NCBI RefSeq assembly: GCF_000938265.1
Contig: NZ_JYFC01000003.1
Location: forward strand, 248,001 to 312,000
From: Agreia bicolorata
GTDB taxonomy: Bacteria > Actinomycetota > Actinomycetes > Actinomycetales > Microbacteriaceae
Length of the DNA: 64,000 nucleotides
Direction: 5' to 3'
Shown piece after piece: positions 25,486 through 33,333 of the stretch (positions are counted from its first letter, which is position 1; each line of letters begins with the position of its first letter). The notes below the pieces were generated by a model, which was not told the DNA's origin, made no database searches, and worked only from the letters and a program-made list of their open reading frames with translations. The translations under genes were made by a program, and so were the position numbers.

Positions 25486-25946
25486 AGCCCACACGCATGA
25501 ACCTCGTGCGCATCATCCTGATCGCGATCGGCCTCGCCGGCCTGTTCCTCGGCGCCCTAATTATGGTGCAGAAGGAGCGCCCCGACCAGATCGTGGGCGT
25601 GATCGTCTGGATCGGCGCCGCCATCATCGTGCACGACGGCATCCTGTCGCCGCTGCTTCTGCTGCTCGATGTCTGGATGCGCCGCGCGGGTCGCCGCATC
25701 CCCTTCGGGGTGCTCGCCATCATTCAGGGCGGCGTCGTGGTGGGAGCGATCATGAGCATGCTGGTGCTCCCCGAGATATACAAGAAGTCGCTCGGCACCA
25801 AGAACCCCACCGTCCTGCCGCTCGACTACGGGCTCAACCTCGCGCTGTTCTGGGTGGCCGTGGCTGTTCTCACTGGTGCCGCCTGCGTCCTGTACCTGGC
25901 AGGAGCCCGCCGACGCGCGGCCAATACTCTCACTTCAGCCGCGTGA
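25482..25946 (+). CDS. Small four-helix membrane protein
   Basis: 154 residues whose ATG overlaps the oxidoreductase stop (ATGA). Four hydrophobic segments are visible at roughly residues 8-28, 36-60, 75-93 and 115-140. No recognised domain. Tight coupling suggests an accessory subunit or partner of the molybdopterin enzyme. Its 3' end overlaps the convergent CGNR gene by 12 bp. Confidence 0.75.
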   Translation: MKPTRMNLVRIILIAIGLAGLFLGALIMVQKERPDQIVGVIVWIGAAIIVHDGILSPLLLLLDVWMRRAGRRIPFGVLAIIQGGVVVGAIMSMLVLPEIYKKSLGTKNPTVLPLDYGLNLALFWVAVAVLTGAACVLYLAGARRRAANTLTSAA

Positions 25947-26432
25947 CCGACTCGCGTGAGTGCGCGCCTTCATACGATTGCCGCACTTCGCCATAGAGCA
26001 CCACTTGGCGGTACCGGGTCGGCTGTGATCGACGAGGAAAAGATTGCACTCGTCATTCGCGCACGCCCGGAGTCTTCCGGGAAACCTCGTGCTCACGCTC
26101 GACCAGGCGAGCACGGTATCAACGGGAAGGCCATTGCCCTCGGGTGAGTGGAGGTCCCAGACCACGCCGTCAGGGGTCACCCGCGGTGCACGCACGACGC
26201 CTTCGATGACGCCCGCGAGTTCGTCGACCGCCGATGGCTCGTGTGTGCGGATGACCGACTGAATCGCGTTGCGGGCGCGGCGTAGCTGAGCGAGCTCCTC
26301 CTCGGCACCGGTTCCGCCCCAGCCGAGTGCGAGCTGCCGGCCAGCCTCGCCGTCTAGGCCGTCGACAGGGCGGCCGTCGATCACGGGCGCGCTGTTCAAG
26401 ACGGCCAAGAGCAGTTCCTCGTCCCGATCCAT
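25935..26432 (-). CDS. CGNR zinc-finger transcriptional regulator
   Basis: 165 residues. The C-terminal zinc finger carries the name motif: RACANDECNLFLVDHSRPG then KWCSMAKCGNRMKARTH, with four cysteines. The N-terminal ABATE-like region (residues 1-110) likely senses a ligand (GEAGRQLALGW, ELAQLRRARNAI). CGNR proteins bind DNA through the finger. It is divergent from an alpha/beta hydrolase with a perfect 21-bp palindrome between them, so that is the likely operator and the hydrolase the likely target. GGAG precedes the ATG. Confidence 0.88.
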   Translation of the reverse strand: MDRDEELLLAVLNSAPVIDGRPVDGLDGEAGRQLALGWGGTGAEEELAQLRRARNAIQSVIRTHEPSAVDELAGVIEGVVRAPRVTPDGVVWDLHSPEGNGLPVDTVLAWSSVSTRFPGRLRACANDECNLFLVDHSRPGTAKWCSMAKCGNRMKARTHASRSRG

Positions 26433-26485
26433 GAACCCTCACTCCTTCGCACCGTGTGGCGCGATAGATCCATGCTACCGTCCCA

Positions 26486-26506
26486 CTAACCAGTAAAACT
26501 GGTTAG
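26486..26506. promoter_or_regulatory. Perfect 21-bp operator palindrome (CGNR candidate)
   Basis: CTAACCAGT-AAA-ACTGGTTAG, 9-bp arms, 12 nt before the hydrolase ATG and 54 nt from the CGNR start. A further half-site GGTTAGT lies at 26511-26517 against the ATG. No other regulator is nearby. Confidence 0.7.
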
Positions 26507-26517
26507 AAAGGTTAGTC

Positions 26518-27390
26518 ATGGTCACCGTTCACCACCGCACCGTCTCCATCGGAGGGCTCGACGTCTTCTGGCGCGAAGCCGGCCCGGTCGACGCCCCCGT
26601 GCTTGTCCTCCTGCACGGATATCCGACCAGCTCGCACATGTTCCGGCACCTCATCCCGCTTCTGGCAGAGCGCTATCGCGTCATCGCGCCCGACCACATC
26701 GGCTTCGGGCGCTCCTCCGCGCCGTCCGTCGACGAGTTCGACTACACCTTCGCAGCCCTGACCGAGGTGACCGCCAGGTTCCTCTCGACCATCGGGGTAG
26801 CCCACTACACGATCTACGTGCAGGACTACGGCGCGCCCATCGGCTGGCGCCTGGCCCTCGCCGACCCTGGCGCCGTCGACGGCGTCATCACACAGAACGG
26901 CAACGCTTACGAGGAGGGCTTCGTCGCCGAGTTCTGGAATCCGATCTGGGCTGACGCCGCCGAACGCACAGACGAGACGCGGGATGCGCTGCGCCCGGCT
27001 CTGGGACGGGCGGCGGTCGAATGGCAGTACACCCACGGCGTGCCCGACCCGTCAACCGTCGATCCGGATGCGTGGGAGCACGACATCGCGCTCCTCGCCC
27101 GACCGGGACAAGACGATGTTCAGTTGGCCCTTTTCCGCGACTACGCGAGCAACAGAGAGCTCTACCCCGCGGTTCACGAGTGGATCCGCACCTCGCAGGT
27201 GCCCGTCCTCGCGATCTGGGGCCGCAATGACGAGATTTTCGATGCCGCGGGAGCCCGCGCGTTCCTCCGCGACGCACCGGACGCCCGCATCGAGCTCATC
27301 GACGGCGGGCACTTCCTGCTCGAATCAGACCTCGATCTCGTCGCCGCCACGATCATGAACTGGCTCGCCGCTGCGCGTTTGTCCCACTGA
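26518..27390 (+). CDS. Alpha/beta hydrolase with Asp nucleophile (haloalkane-dehalogenase-like)
   Basis: 290 residues. The oxyanion region is LLHGYPTSSHMFRHLIPLL; the nucleophile elbow reads IYVQDYGAPIGWRLAL, so the nucleophile is Asp, as in haloalkane dehalogenases and some epoxide hydrolases, not Ser. The second acid is in LAIWGRNDEIF and the His in IDGGHFLLESD. Dehalogenase, epoxide hydrolase or another activity all remain possible. Regulation by the divergent CGNR protein is likely. A large hairpin overlaps its stop. Confidence 0.87.
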   Translation: MVTVHHRTVSIGGLDVFWREAGPVDAPVLVLLHGYPTSSHMFRHLIPLLAERYRVIAPDHIGFGRSSAPSVDEFDYTFAALTEVTARFLSTIGVAHYTIYVQDYGAPIGWRLALADPGAVDGVITQNGNAYEEGFVAEFWNPIWADAAERTDETRDALRPALGRAAVEWQYTHGVPDPSTVDPDAWEHDIALLARPGQDDVQLALFRDYASNRELYPAVHEWIRTSQVPVLAIWGRNDEIFDAAGARAFLRDAPDARIELIDGGHFLLESDLDLVAATIMNWLAAARLSH

Positions 27391-27448
27391 GGTGCGGAGT
27401 ATGGCCGCTTCACTCGACGTGGATGCGGCCATTTCCCGCACCTCAGTG
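27385..27448. repeat. Large two-stage inverted repeat (hairpin) after the hydrolase gene
   Basis: Thirteen-base perfect arms (CACTGAGGTGCGG / CCGCACCTCAGTG) enclose a 3-nt symmetric bulge, a second 8-bp perfect stem (ATGGCCGC / GCGGCCAT) and a 16-nt loop. It covers the hydrolase stop codon and ends 27 nt before the GNAT start. It could act as a terminator, but its length and regularity suggest a dispersed palindromic element. Confidence 0.65.
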
Positions 27449-27474
27449 ACACGAGCGGCGGGCATGATGGGTTC

Positions 27475-27999
27475 GTGCGCATCATTCGGAGCCTCCGCCT
27501 CACGATGCGACCTTGGGAACCCGACGACGCGGCCTTTCTCCTCGACCTCGAGTCGCGGTGGCAGACCGTGCGGTATCTGACTCCCGATCCGACGACCATG
27601 GCGACCCTCGGCGAGGCCGCCGCGTCGATCGTTCGTCGACGTGCGGTGGATCATCCGGTGCACGGAATCTGGGCCATCACGCTTACTGAGACGGGACAGC
27701 TGCTGGGCAATCTGCTGCTCAAGCCGATCGCCGTGAGCTCAGGGATCGCCCGACCGGCGCCAGTCGAGGTCGGCTGGCACCTGCACCCGGATGCCTATGG
27801 TCACGGCTACGCGACGGAGGCGGCCGACGCCGTTCTGCGCGATGCCGGCGAGCGGGGACTGCAGTTCGTGGTCGCGGTCACCGATCCACGAAACGTTGCC
27901 TCGCAGCGCGTCTGCCGACGTCTCGGTTTCACCGAATGCGGTGTCACGCATGGCTTCTACGACGCTGACTACCTGGTGTTCGAGAAGTCGTTGGGATAG
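27475..27999 (+). CDS. GNAT-family N-acetyltransferase (RimJ/RimL-like)
   Basis: 174 residues. The start LRLTMRPWEPDDAAFLLDLE, the mid block VEVGWHLHPDAYGHGYATEA (acetyl-CoA pyrophosphate loop) and VTDPRNVASQRVCRRLGFTE are typical of GNAT acetyltransferase_3 proteins that acetylate N-termini or small amines. The GTG at 27475 has CATGAT 6 nt upstream, a leaderless-like arrangement. It stands alone; substrate unknown. Confidence 0.85.
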   Translation: MRIIRSLRLTMRPWEPDDAAFLLDLESRWQTVRYLTPDPTTMATLGEAAASIVRRRAVDHPVHGIWAITLTETGQLLGNLLLKPIAVSSGIARPAPVEVGWHLHPDAYGHGYATEAADAVLRDAGERGLQFVVAVTDPRNVASQRVCRRLGFTECGVTHGFYDADYLVFEKSLG

Positions 28000-28156
28000 T
28001 GCCGCTCTAACTCAGAAAAAGTCGCGCGATTGCGTGCTTCTCGCACGTGGCGACCCGGGTTTTCCTGATGTGGAGCACACACCGACCAAACCGATCTGCC
28101 GGGGGTGGCGAACTACCTGTGTCCGCAACAACTCCCCAGCAAAGGAAACACACCTC

Positions 28157-28837
28157 ATGCGCAACATCGCCAAGACCTCGATCAGCCTCGCCGCTGCCGG
28201 TCTCCTCGCTTTCTCCCTCGCCGCCTGCTCGACGACGTCTGAGTCATCCACCTCCTCGACGTCATCGCCGTCATCATCTGCCGAGTCGACCCCGACCCCG
28301 GTCGCATCGATCCCGTCCCTGACCGGTGTCGACACCGCCGTTCTCCTCGACTCCAACTTCGCCGCCGCCCTCACCAGCCTCGGCCTCACCCCCGGAACCG
28401 TCGGAACAGCAACCCTCACCGACGGATCCCTCCACTTCCCCATCACCGGCGGAAACGTCGACTACTACGACCCCGCCCAGAAGTACCGCCCCTACGTACA
28501 GGGAACCATCAAGCACGAAGGCTCCGGCTTCTCCCTCACCGCCGGTGACACCGTCGTCGACCTGACCAACTTCACCATCGACCCCGGCACCTCCAAGCTC
28601 TACGGAGACGTCGCCGTCAACGGCACCACCGCCGTCACCCAGGCCCTCCTCTTCGACCTCCACGGAGGAACCCTGAAGCCCCTCCAGACCGGCCCGAACG
28701 ACACCGCCATCCTCGAAGGCACCACCGTACACATCTCCGCCGACGCCGCAGGCCTCCTCAACAAGACCTTCAAGACCGACGCCGTCAAAGCCGGCCTCCT
28801 CGTCGGAATCGCCAAAATCACCGTCAACACCAAGTAG
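28157..28837 (+). CDS. Secreted lipoprotein, unknown function
   Basis: 226 residues from the ATG at 28157, with AAAGGAAA upstream. A lipoprotein signal peptide ends in the lipobox LAAC (ISLAAAGLLAFSLAACSTT). A Ser/Thr/Pro linker of about 35 residues follows, then a beta-rich domain of about 170 residues (VDYYDPAQKYRPYVQGTIKH, LTNFTIDPGTSKLYGDVAVN, LLFDLHGGTLKPLQTG). The alternating pattern loosely recalls HtaA-type domains, but I cannot assign it. It is monocistronic with a strong terminator. Confidence 0.82.
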   Translation: MRNIAKTSISLAAAGLLAFSLAACSTTSESSTSSTSSPSSSAESTPTPVASIPSLTGVDTAVLLDSNFAAALTSLGLTPGTVGTATLTDGSLHFPITGGNVDYYDPAQKYRPYVQGTIKHEGSGFSLTAGDTVVDLTNFTIDPGTSKLYGDVAVNGTTAVTQALLFDLHGGTLKPLQTGPNDTAILEGTTVHISADAAGLLNKTFKTDAVKAGLLVGIAKITVNTK

Positions 28838-28856
28838 TCTGAAACCACTGAAAAAT

Positions 28857-28897
28857 CCAAGAGCCTGCCGAAACACATCGTTTCGGCAGGCTCTTGG
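28857..28897 (+). terminator. Strong perfect hairpin terminator
   Basis: Perfect 18-bp arms (CCAAGAGCCTGCCGAAAC and its complement) with a 5-nt loop begin 19 nt after the lipoprotein stop, with an A-run just upstream. This is the strongest terminator in the window. Confidence 0.85.
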
Positions 28898-28959
28898 CGT
28901 GTGTGCGGGTCACCGCGCACCCCACCGCTCCACAGATCCGCGCATGAAAGAATCCACCA

Positions 28960-30426
28960 GTGAAAACAGTCTTGGCCCTCGCCGCAGCCGCAGCCACCGC
29001 AGTGGCCATCGGCTTCGCGACGACCCAATTGCAGCTGTTCACCCGCGATGACGCCCCTGCCTTCATCGCCGTCATCGGAGCGGCCTGGATCTTCTTCGCC
29101 CTTGCCTTTCTCGCTCTGAGAAGGGTTCCCGCCCGCCACGTGACGGCTGTCATCATCGCAGGATCCCTCGCCATCAGCGGAGCAGCGCTGCTAGGGCCGC
29201 CGAACACCAGCACCGATTCCGCACGCTATGCGTGGGACGGCATCGTCACGAACGCAGGGGTCTCCCCTTACGCCCACATTCCCGTGGCCGACTCCACAAA
29301 GGAGCTGCGCCCCGACTGGCTCTTTCCGACCCCCGCCGGCACAGCTGTCGCCGACAGCGCTGCCGCCGGCAAGAACGACGTCGATCATGACGCAGACTGC
29401 CCTGGCGTCGGAAACCGCTACAACGACACCAAGTCGTCGCCATCGCGAGAGCTGCTCTGCACCGCGATCAACCGCCCGCACGACCCCACGATCTACCCGC
29501 CGATGGCCGAGCTCTATTTCGCCGGGGTGCGTGCGCTCGTCGATCCGAGCGTCCAATACTGGCCGTTCCAGGTCGGCGGCCTCCTCATCTCACTCGCCAT
29601 CACGTGGATGCTCCTCGTCGCCCTGCGCCGCCGCGGCATGGATCCGAGGTGGGCGGCCCTCTGGGCCTGGTGCCCCATGGTCGCGACGGAGGCAATCACC
29701 AACTCGCATGTGGACGTTCTCGGCGTGGCGCTCGCCCTCGCCGCCAGCCTGCTCGTCGCATCCGGTAGGCGTGTCTGGGGCGGAATCGCGCTCGGCGCGG
29801 CCATCGCCACCAAGCTCATCCCCGTGATCGTCGCGCCCCCTCTGCTGAAGAAGCGGCCGCTCACCCTGATTCTGGTGTCGGTCGCCACATTCGCTGCCCT
29901 CTACGTGCCCTATGTCCTCAGCTCGGGCATCAAGGTGCTCGGCTATCTTCCCGGCTACCTGTCAGAGGAGGGCTACGAAGACGGAAGCAGTTTCGCCCTG
30001 CTCTCGACAGTTCTGCCAGGCAAGTCGGCGGTGATCGTGGCCGCGGTGCTGATCGCCGTGATCGCGGGGCTCACCTGGTGGCGCGCCACCCCGAGCTCTC
30101 CGTGGTTGCCGCAGCTGGTTCTCATCGGCAGCATCCTGATCATCGTGAGCCCCCGCTACCCCTGGTACGCGCTGCTGCTGATCCCCTTCATCGTGCTGAG
30201 CCAGCACTGGGAATGGTTCGCAGTCGCGCTGGCCCTCACGGTGCGCCTGTTCGTGCCCACAGTCGACGTGATGCGCGGCGGACTCGCGCTGGCCACGATG
30301 ATCGTCGTCGCCGCATGGTTCTACCGGCAGCACCTGGCGAGGGGAGGCGGCCTGCGTCTGCCGGGCAGAAGGCGGCCCCCGACCCGGCCCGACGCATCCG
30401 GTCACATTGAGGAGGTGGCGTCGTGA
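28960..30426 (+). CDS. GT87/DUF2029-type polyprenyl-phosphate-dependent mannosyltransferase
   Basis: 488 residues with about 11 membrane segments. The first external loop has DSARYAWDGIVTNAGVSPYA, matching the RYxWDGxxxxxGxNPY signature of actinobacterial GT-C enzymes that transfer mannose or arabinose from polyprenyl phosphate to envelope glycans. A large external loop with two cysteines (residues about 130-170) follows. Its TGA overlaps the next gene's GTG, so the two GT-C enzymes are co-translated. The acceptor is unknown. Confidence 0.82.
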   Translation: MKTVLALAAAAATAVAIGFATTQLQLFTRDDAPAFIAVIGAAWIFFALAFLALRRVPARHVTAVIIAGSLAISGAALLGPPNTSTDSARYAWDGIVTNAGVSPYAHIPVADSTKELRPDWLFPTPAGTAVADSAAAGKNDVDHDADCPGVGNRYNDTKSSPSRELLCTAINRPHDPTIYPPMAELYFAGVRALVDPSVQYWPFQVGGLLISLAITWMLLVALRRRGMDPRWAALWAWCPMVATEAITNSHVDVLGVALALAASLLVASGRRVWGGIALGAAIATKLIPVIVAPPLLKKRPLTLILVSVATFAALYVPYVLSSGIKVLGYLPGYLSEEGYEDGSSFALLSTVLPGKSAVIVAAVLIAVIAGLTWWRATPSSPWLPQLVLIGSILIIVSPRYPWYALLLIPFIVLSQHWEWFAVALALTVRLFVPTVDVMRGGLALATMIVVAAWFYRQHLARGGGLRLPGRRRPPTRPDASGHIEEVAS

Positions 30427-32000
30427 CGCGCTTAACAGCACTACTGGCTCGCCGCGTCGAGATTCCCCTTCTCGCGGTGCTGGCCATCGTGATCGTCGTC
30501 ATCGGCATCGACACCCCGTCGATCTGGTACGACGAGGCCGCCACGATCGTGTCGGCCACGCGCACCTGGCCCGAGCTGTGGGCGATGCTGCACACCGTCG
30601 ACGCGGTGCACGGGCTGTACTACGCGTTTATGCACGTGTGGTTCGACCTCGTCGGGTACTCGCCGTTCACGCTGCGACTGCCGAGCGCGATCATCTCGGG
30701 CGGCACGGTGGCACTCACGATGCTGCTCGCCTCGCGCTTCGGAACCCGCGGCTTCGCGCTGCTCGCCGGCGTCGTGCTGATCACGATCCCGAGGTTCACG
30801 TGGGCCGGCACCGAGGGCCGCTCGTATGCGCTCACCGCGCTGCTCGCCGCGGCGATGACGCTGCTGCTCATGAGGGCGCTCGACGCCGCGCGAGCACCGT
30901 CGACCCGCTGGGCAGCCGTGTGGCCGTGGCTCGCATACGCCGGCGTGGGGCTCTTCTCGGTGGGCATCTTTGTTTATCTCTCGCTCGTCGTGGTGGCGCA
31001 CGCCGTGACGGTGGTCGTGCTCACGATGTCGGGCACGCTCAACCGTCGGCAGCTGTTCGCGTTCGGGCGCACGGTCGTTCCCTTGGGGATCGTCTGCATT
31101 CCCTTCGTGCTCATCGTGGCCGGGCAGTCGGGCCAGCTCGCCTGGATCGATCCGATCAGCCAACGCACCCTCACCGGAATCCTGATCACCCAGTTCGCCC
31201 CGAACAACGCGCCGTTCGCGATCTTCACCTGGATCGTCGTGCTCGTCGGCATCACCACATTCATCGTGGCCCGGCGCTCATCCACGACCCGCGCCCGCGC
31301 AGCCCGCTACCTCGTGGCCTGGGTGCTGCCGTGGCTCGTCGTGCCGACCGTCGTGCTCGTACTCACCTCGGTGTTGATCACTCCGCTGTACTCGCCGCGC
31401 TACCTCACCTTTCTTATGCCGGCACTGGCTGTCGCCATCGCCGGGGGCATCGTGGGCCTCGGCCGGTTGACCCGGCTGGCCGCTCGGCTCGCGCGGGGGC
31501 CATTCGCGAACCGGATGCGATCGGTTCCGTGGACCGCGCTGGCGTCGGTCGCCGGGGTGCTCGTTCTGGCACTGCTGACGCAACCGAGCTATGAGTCGCA
31601 GCGCACGACCGGGGCGAAGCAGAAGTCCTCATGGTCGCAGGCGGCCTGGCGCGTAGGCGAGGTCGCCTCGGCTCTGCCCGCCGACTCCGACCCTGCCGTT
31701 GTGTTCGGAAGCGTCGCGTGGCATCCGACCGCCACCGCACGCGTGGTCGAGTACTCGTACCCGTGGGCATTCGAGTCACTCGACGATGTCGCCCTCGAGA
31801 AGCCCGTCGGCTCACTGCCTCGGCTGTGGGAGACGTCTCGCCCCGTGGACACGCCGATGCTCGAGGGTCACGACACCGTGATCCTGGTGTCGAGCGGCCG
31901 CGATCGCGAGGTCAACGAGCGGGCGATCGAGGCTGCCGGCTTCACCGAGTCCGACAGCTGGTCTTACCCGAACCTCTGGGTCAAGCTCTACACGCGCTGA
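30423..32000 (+). CDS. GT39-type membrane glycosyltransferase
   Basis: 525 residues, about 11 membrane helices. The first extracytoplasmic loop carries IDTPSIWYDEAATIVSA, the Asp-Glu pair typical of GT39/ArnT-like GT-C enzymes, and LRLPSAIISGGTVALTML is a usual helix pattern. The C-terminal 130 residues form a soluble external domain. It starts at a GTG overlapping the GT87 stop and likely works on the same glycan or glycolipid. Confidence 0.85.
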   Translation: MTRLTALLARRVEIPLLAVLAIVIVVIGIDTPSIWYDEAATIVSATRTWPELWAMLHTVDAVHGLYYAFMHVWFDLVGYSPFTLRLPSAIISGGTVALTMLLASRFGTRGFALLAGVVLITIPRFTWAGTEGRSYALTALLAAAMTLLLMRALDAARAPSTRWAAVWPWLAYAGVGLFSVGIFVYLSLVVVAHAVTVVVLTMSGTLNRRQLFAFGRTVVPLGIVCIPFVLIVAGQSGQLAWIDPISQRTLTGILITQFAPNNAPFAIFTWIVVLVGITTFIVARRSSTTRARAARYLVAWVLPWLVVPTVVLVLTSVLITPLYSPRYLTFLMPALAVAIAGGIVGLGRLTRLAARLARGPFANRMRSVPWTALASVAGVLVLALLTQPSYESQRTTGAKQKSSWSQAAWRVGEVASALPADSDPAVVFGSVAWHPTATARVVEYSYPWAFESLDDVALEKPVGSLPRLWETSRPVDTPMLEGHDTVILVSSGRDREVNERAIEAAGFTESDSWSYPNLWVKLYTR

Positions 32001-32013
32001 CCTCTGCAGCGCA

Positions 32014-32055
32014 GATCGAGTAGCCGCGCGACGAAGGAGTCGGCGTATCGAGATC
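32014..32055. repeat. REP-like palindromic element
   Basis: The left arm GATCGAGTAGCC and right arm GGCGTATCGAGATC are partly complementary around a 16-nt GC-rich centre, 13 nt after the GT39 stop. The left arm repeats the 11-base arm of the hairpin at 1770-1795. Such elements are frequent between genes in related actinobacteria as far as I recall. Confidence 0.5.
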
Positions 32056-32067
32056 ACCTCATCGCTA

Positions 32068-32148
32068 TTACAGGACGAATTGAGAGTTCTTCGGCGTGCC
32101 GTCGTCTTAGCAACGGAGTGTCGTCAATTCCATCCTGTCGAACGATTC
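32068..32148. repeat. Flanking repeat copy A
   Basis: About 80 nt beginning TTACAGGACGAA and containing ACGGAGTGTCGTCA, then CATCCTGTCGAAC. It is roughly three-quarters identical by eye, in the same orientation, to 33236-33315. Its ends (ACAGGACGAA ... TTCCATCCTGT) are near-inverted, so it can fold on itself. It covers the last codons of the adjacent AbiEi/DUF559-type gene. Confidence 0.6.
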
Positions 32149-33113
32149 CGGTTCATTCGTCGAAGCCGGTGAAGTTCCTCCATGTCCGACACCGCCCGGC
32201 CGATCGCGGCCAGAGTCGACGGCCACATCTCGAAGATGTGGTGGGGAAGAATCCGAAGAGTCGGCCGACCGAATGCGAATGACTGGAGGGTCTTTCCGTA
32301 GTCCCAGCTGATCTGTTCCTCACCGGTATGCCAGGCGCGGCTGTCGATATCGAGGCCGACCAACCCGTTGATTAGAAGATCGAGGTCGCTCGAGCCCGGG
32401 ATGCTCATCTGCGGCTCGACCACGAAGCCGGCCCGTCGCATCCTCACCCGAACGATCGACTCGGGACCTGAGTCCGCCGCGGGATCGAGCTCGAGTCTCA
32501 TCCCCTGCAGTCGACGTGGGAGAGACCCGAAGAGAGCCTCGAGATCGTGACCACGCACGACCTTCTTCCGCAATGCGGAGTCGATGGCCGCGATCGCATG
32601 CTCGTCGTCGAGGCAGAGAGCAGCCTGACGAAGAGCGCTCATCGGATCGACGAGCCAGTCGTCGGCCCACGATCGCGCTGTTCGAGTATTTGCGGCATGT
32701 GCGCGCTGCCAGTGCACGCGTGGTCGACCCGGTTCTGCCCAGAAGGTCTTGTCGGTTCGACGGGTTTCGGGGCTCCTGCCGAGCGCAATGACCTCGTCGA
32801 GGTGGAGGCGAGATGCCGACGAGGGCACGTGCATGTGGAGCGCCGCGTCGAGCCCGCCCCACACCCCAACACGGCGAAGGGCACTCACACAGCCCACTCG
32901 TCCGCCGGCCATCACCGCTCGACGTTGGTCGATATCGGCCTCAGGAAGCGCGTACATTCCCCGGCGGAGCCTCTCGAGAGCGCCCGACCGTCGCGCTGCA
33001 TCGATGCCGGCCGGCTCAACTCGTGCCTCGAGGAGCGTACGCCTCGACGCGACGTTGCCGTTGCGACGGACGCAATCCTGAATGAGTCGGAGATCTCTCG
33101 GCGAAGCAGTCAT
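32124..33113 (-). CDS. AbiEi-like winged-helix protein with DUF559/PD-(D/E)XK-type C-terminus
   Basis: 329 residues. The N-terminal 70 residues (VASRRTLLEARVEPAGIDAA then LERLRRGMYALPEAD) match the winged-helix start of type IV AbiEi antitoxin-like proteins. The C-terminal region (GSSDLDLLINGLVGLDIDSR, then PTLRILPHHIFEMWP) matches the Vsr/DUF559 nuclease-like core with Asp residues at the expected strands. Such proteins are common orphans in actinobacteria with no proven role; no AbiEii partner is present. It is bracketed by two related ~80-bp repeats, one of which overlaps its 3' end. Confidence 0.75.
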   Translation of the reverse strand: MTASPRDLRLIQDCVRRNGNVASRRTLLEARVEPAGIDAARRSGALERLRRGMYALPEADIDQRRAVMAGGRVGCVSALRRVGVWGGLDAALHMHVPSSASRLHLDEVIALGRSPETRRTDKTFWAEPGRPRVHWQRAHAANTRTARSWADDWLVDPMSALRQAALCLDDEHAIAAIDSALRKKVVRGHDLEALFGSLPRRLQGMRLELDPAADSGPESIVRVRMRRAGFVVEPQMSIPGSSDLDLLINGLVGLDIDSRAWHTGEEQISWDYGKTLQSFAFGRPTLRILPHHIFEMWPSTLAAIGRAVSDMEELHRLRRMNRNRSTGWN

Positions 33114-33235
33114 TCGAGGATCGTCGTCTCGATTGACTCGTCGGTGGACCAGAGATCGTCGCAGTGAAGAGAATCCGCCGAATTCGGGGATTCGGGAGGA
33201 GTAGTCGGGGTCAGACGTCTCGGACGTTTTTGGTA

Positions 33236-33315
33236 CTACAGGACGAACAGAGAGGTCACCGGTGTGTCGTCGGTAGATAGACGGAGTGTCGTCAGTTCAT
33301 CCTGTTGAACTATCC
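33236..33315. repeat. Flanking repeat copy B
   Basis: About 80 nt beginning CTACAGGACGAA, sharing ACGGAGTGTCGTCA and the ATCCTGT-GAAC end with copy A at 32068. It has no coding body attached. It may be the leftover 3' end of a second related gene or one end of a mobile cassette. The 33114-33235 stretch beside it holds no gene that I can see. Confidence 0.6.
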
Positions 33316-33333
33316 CAGTCAGGGGGTCGGGAC

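Noticed and set aside
28000-28156. Small ORF or riboswitch before the lipoprotein
   Set aside because: There is no conserved ligand-aptamer core and no credible start with codon bias. It looks like an ordinary 5' region.
32068-33315. Integron-type attC interpretation of the flanking repeats
   Set aside because: One GTTGAAC fits a core-site pattern, but I find no matching complementary core at the other end and no integrase in the window.
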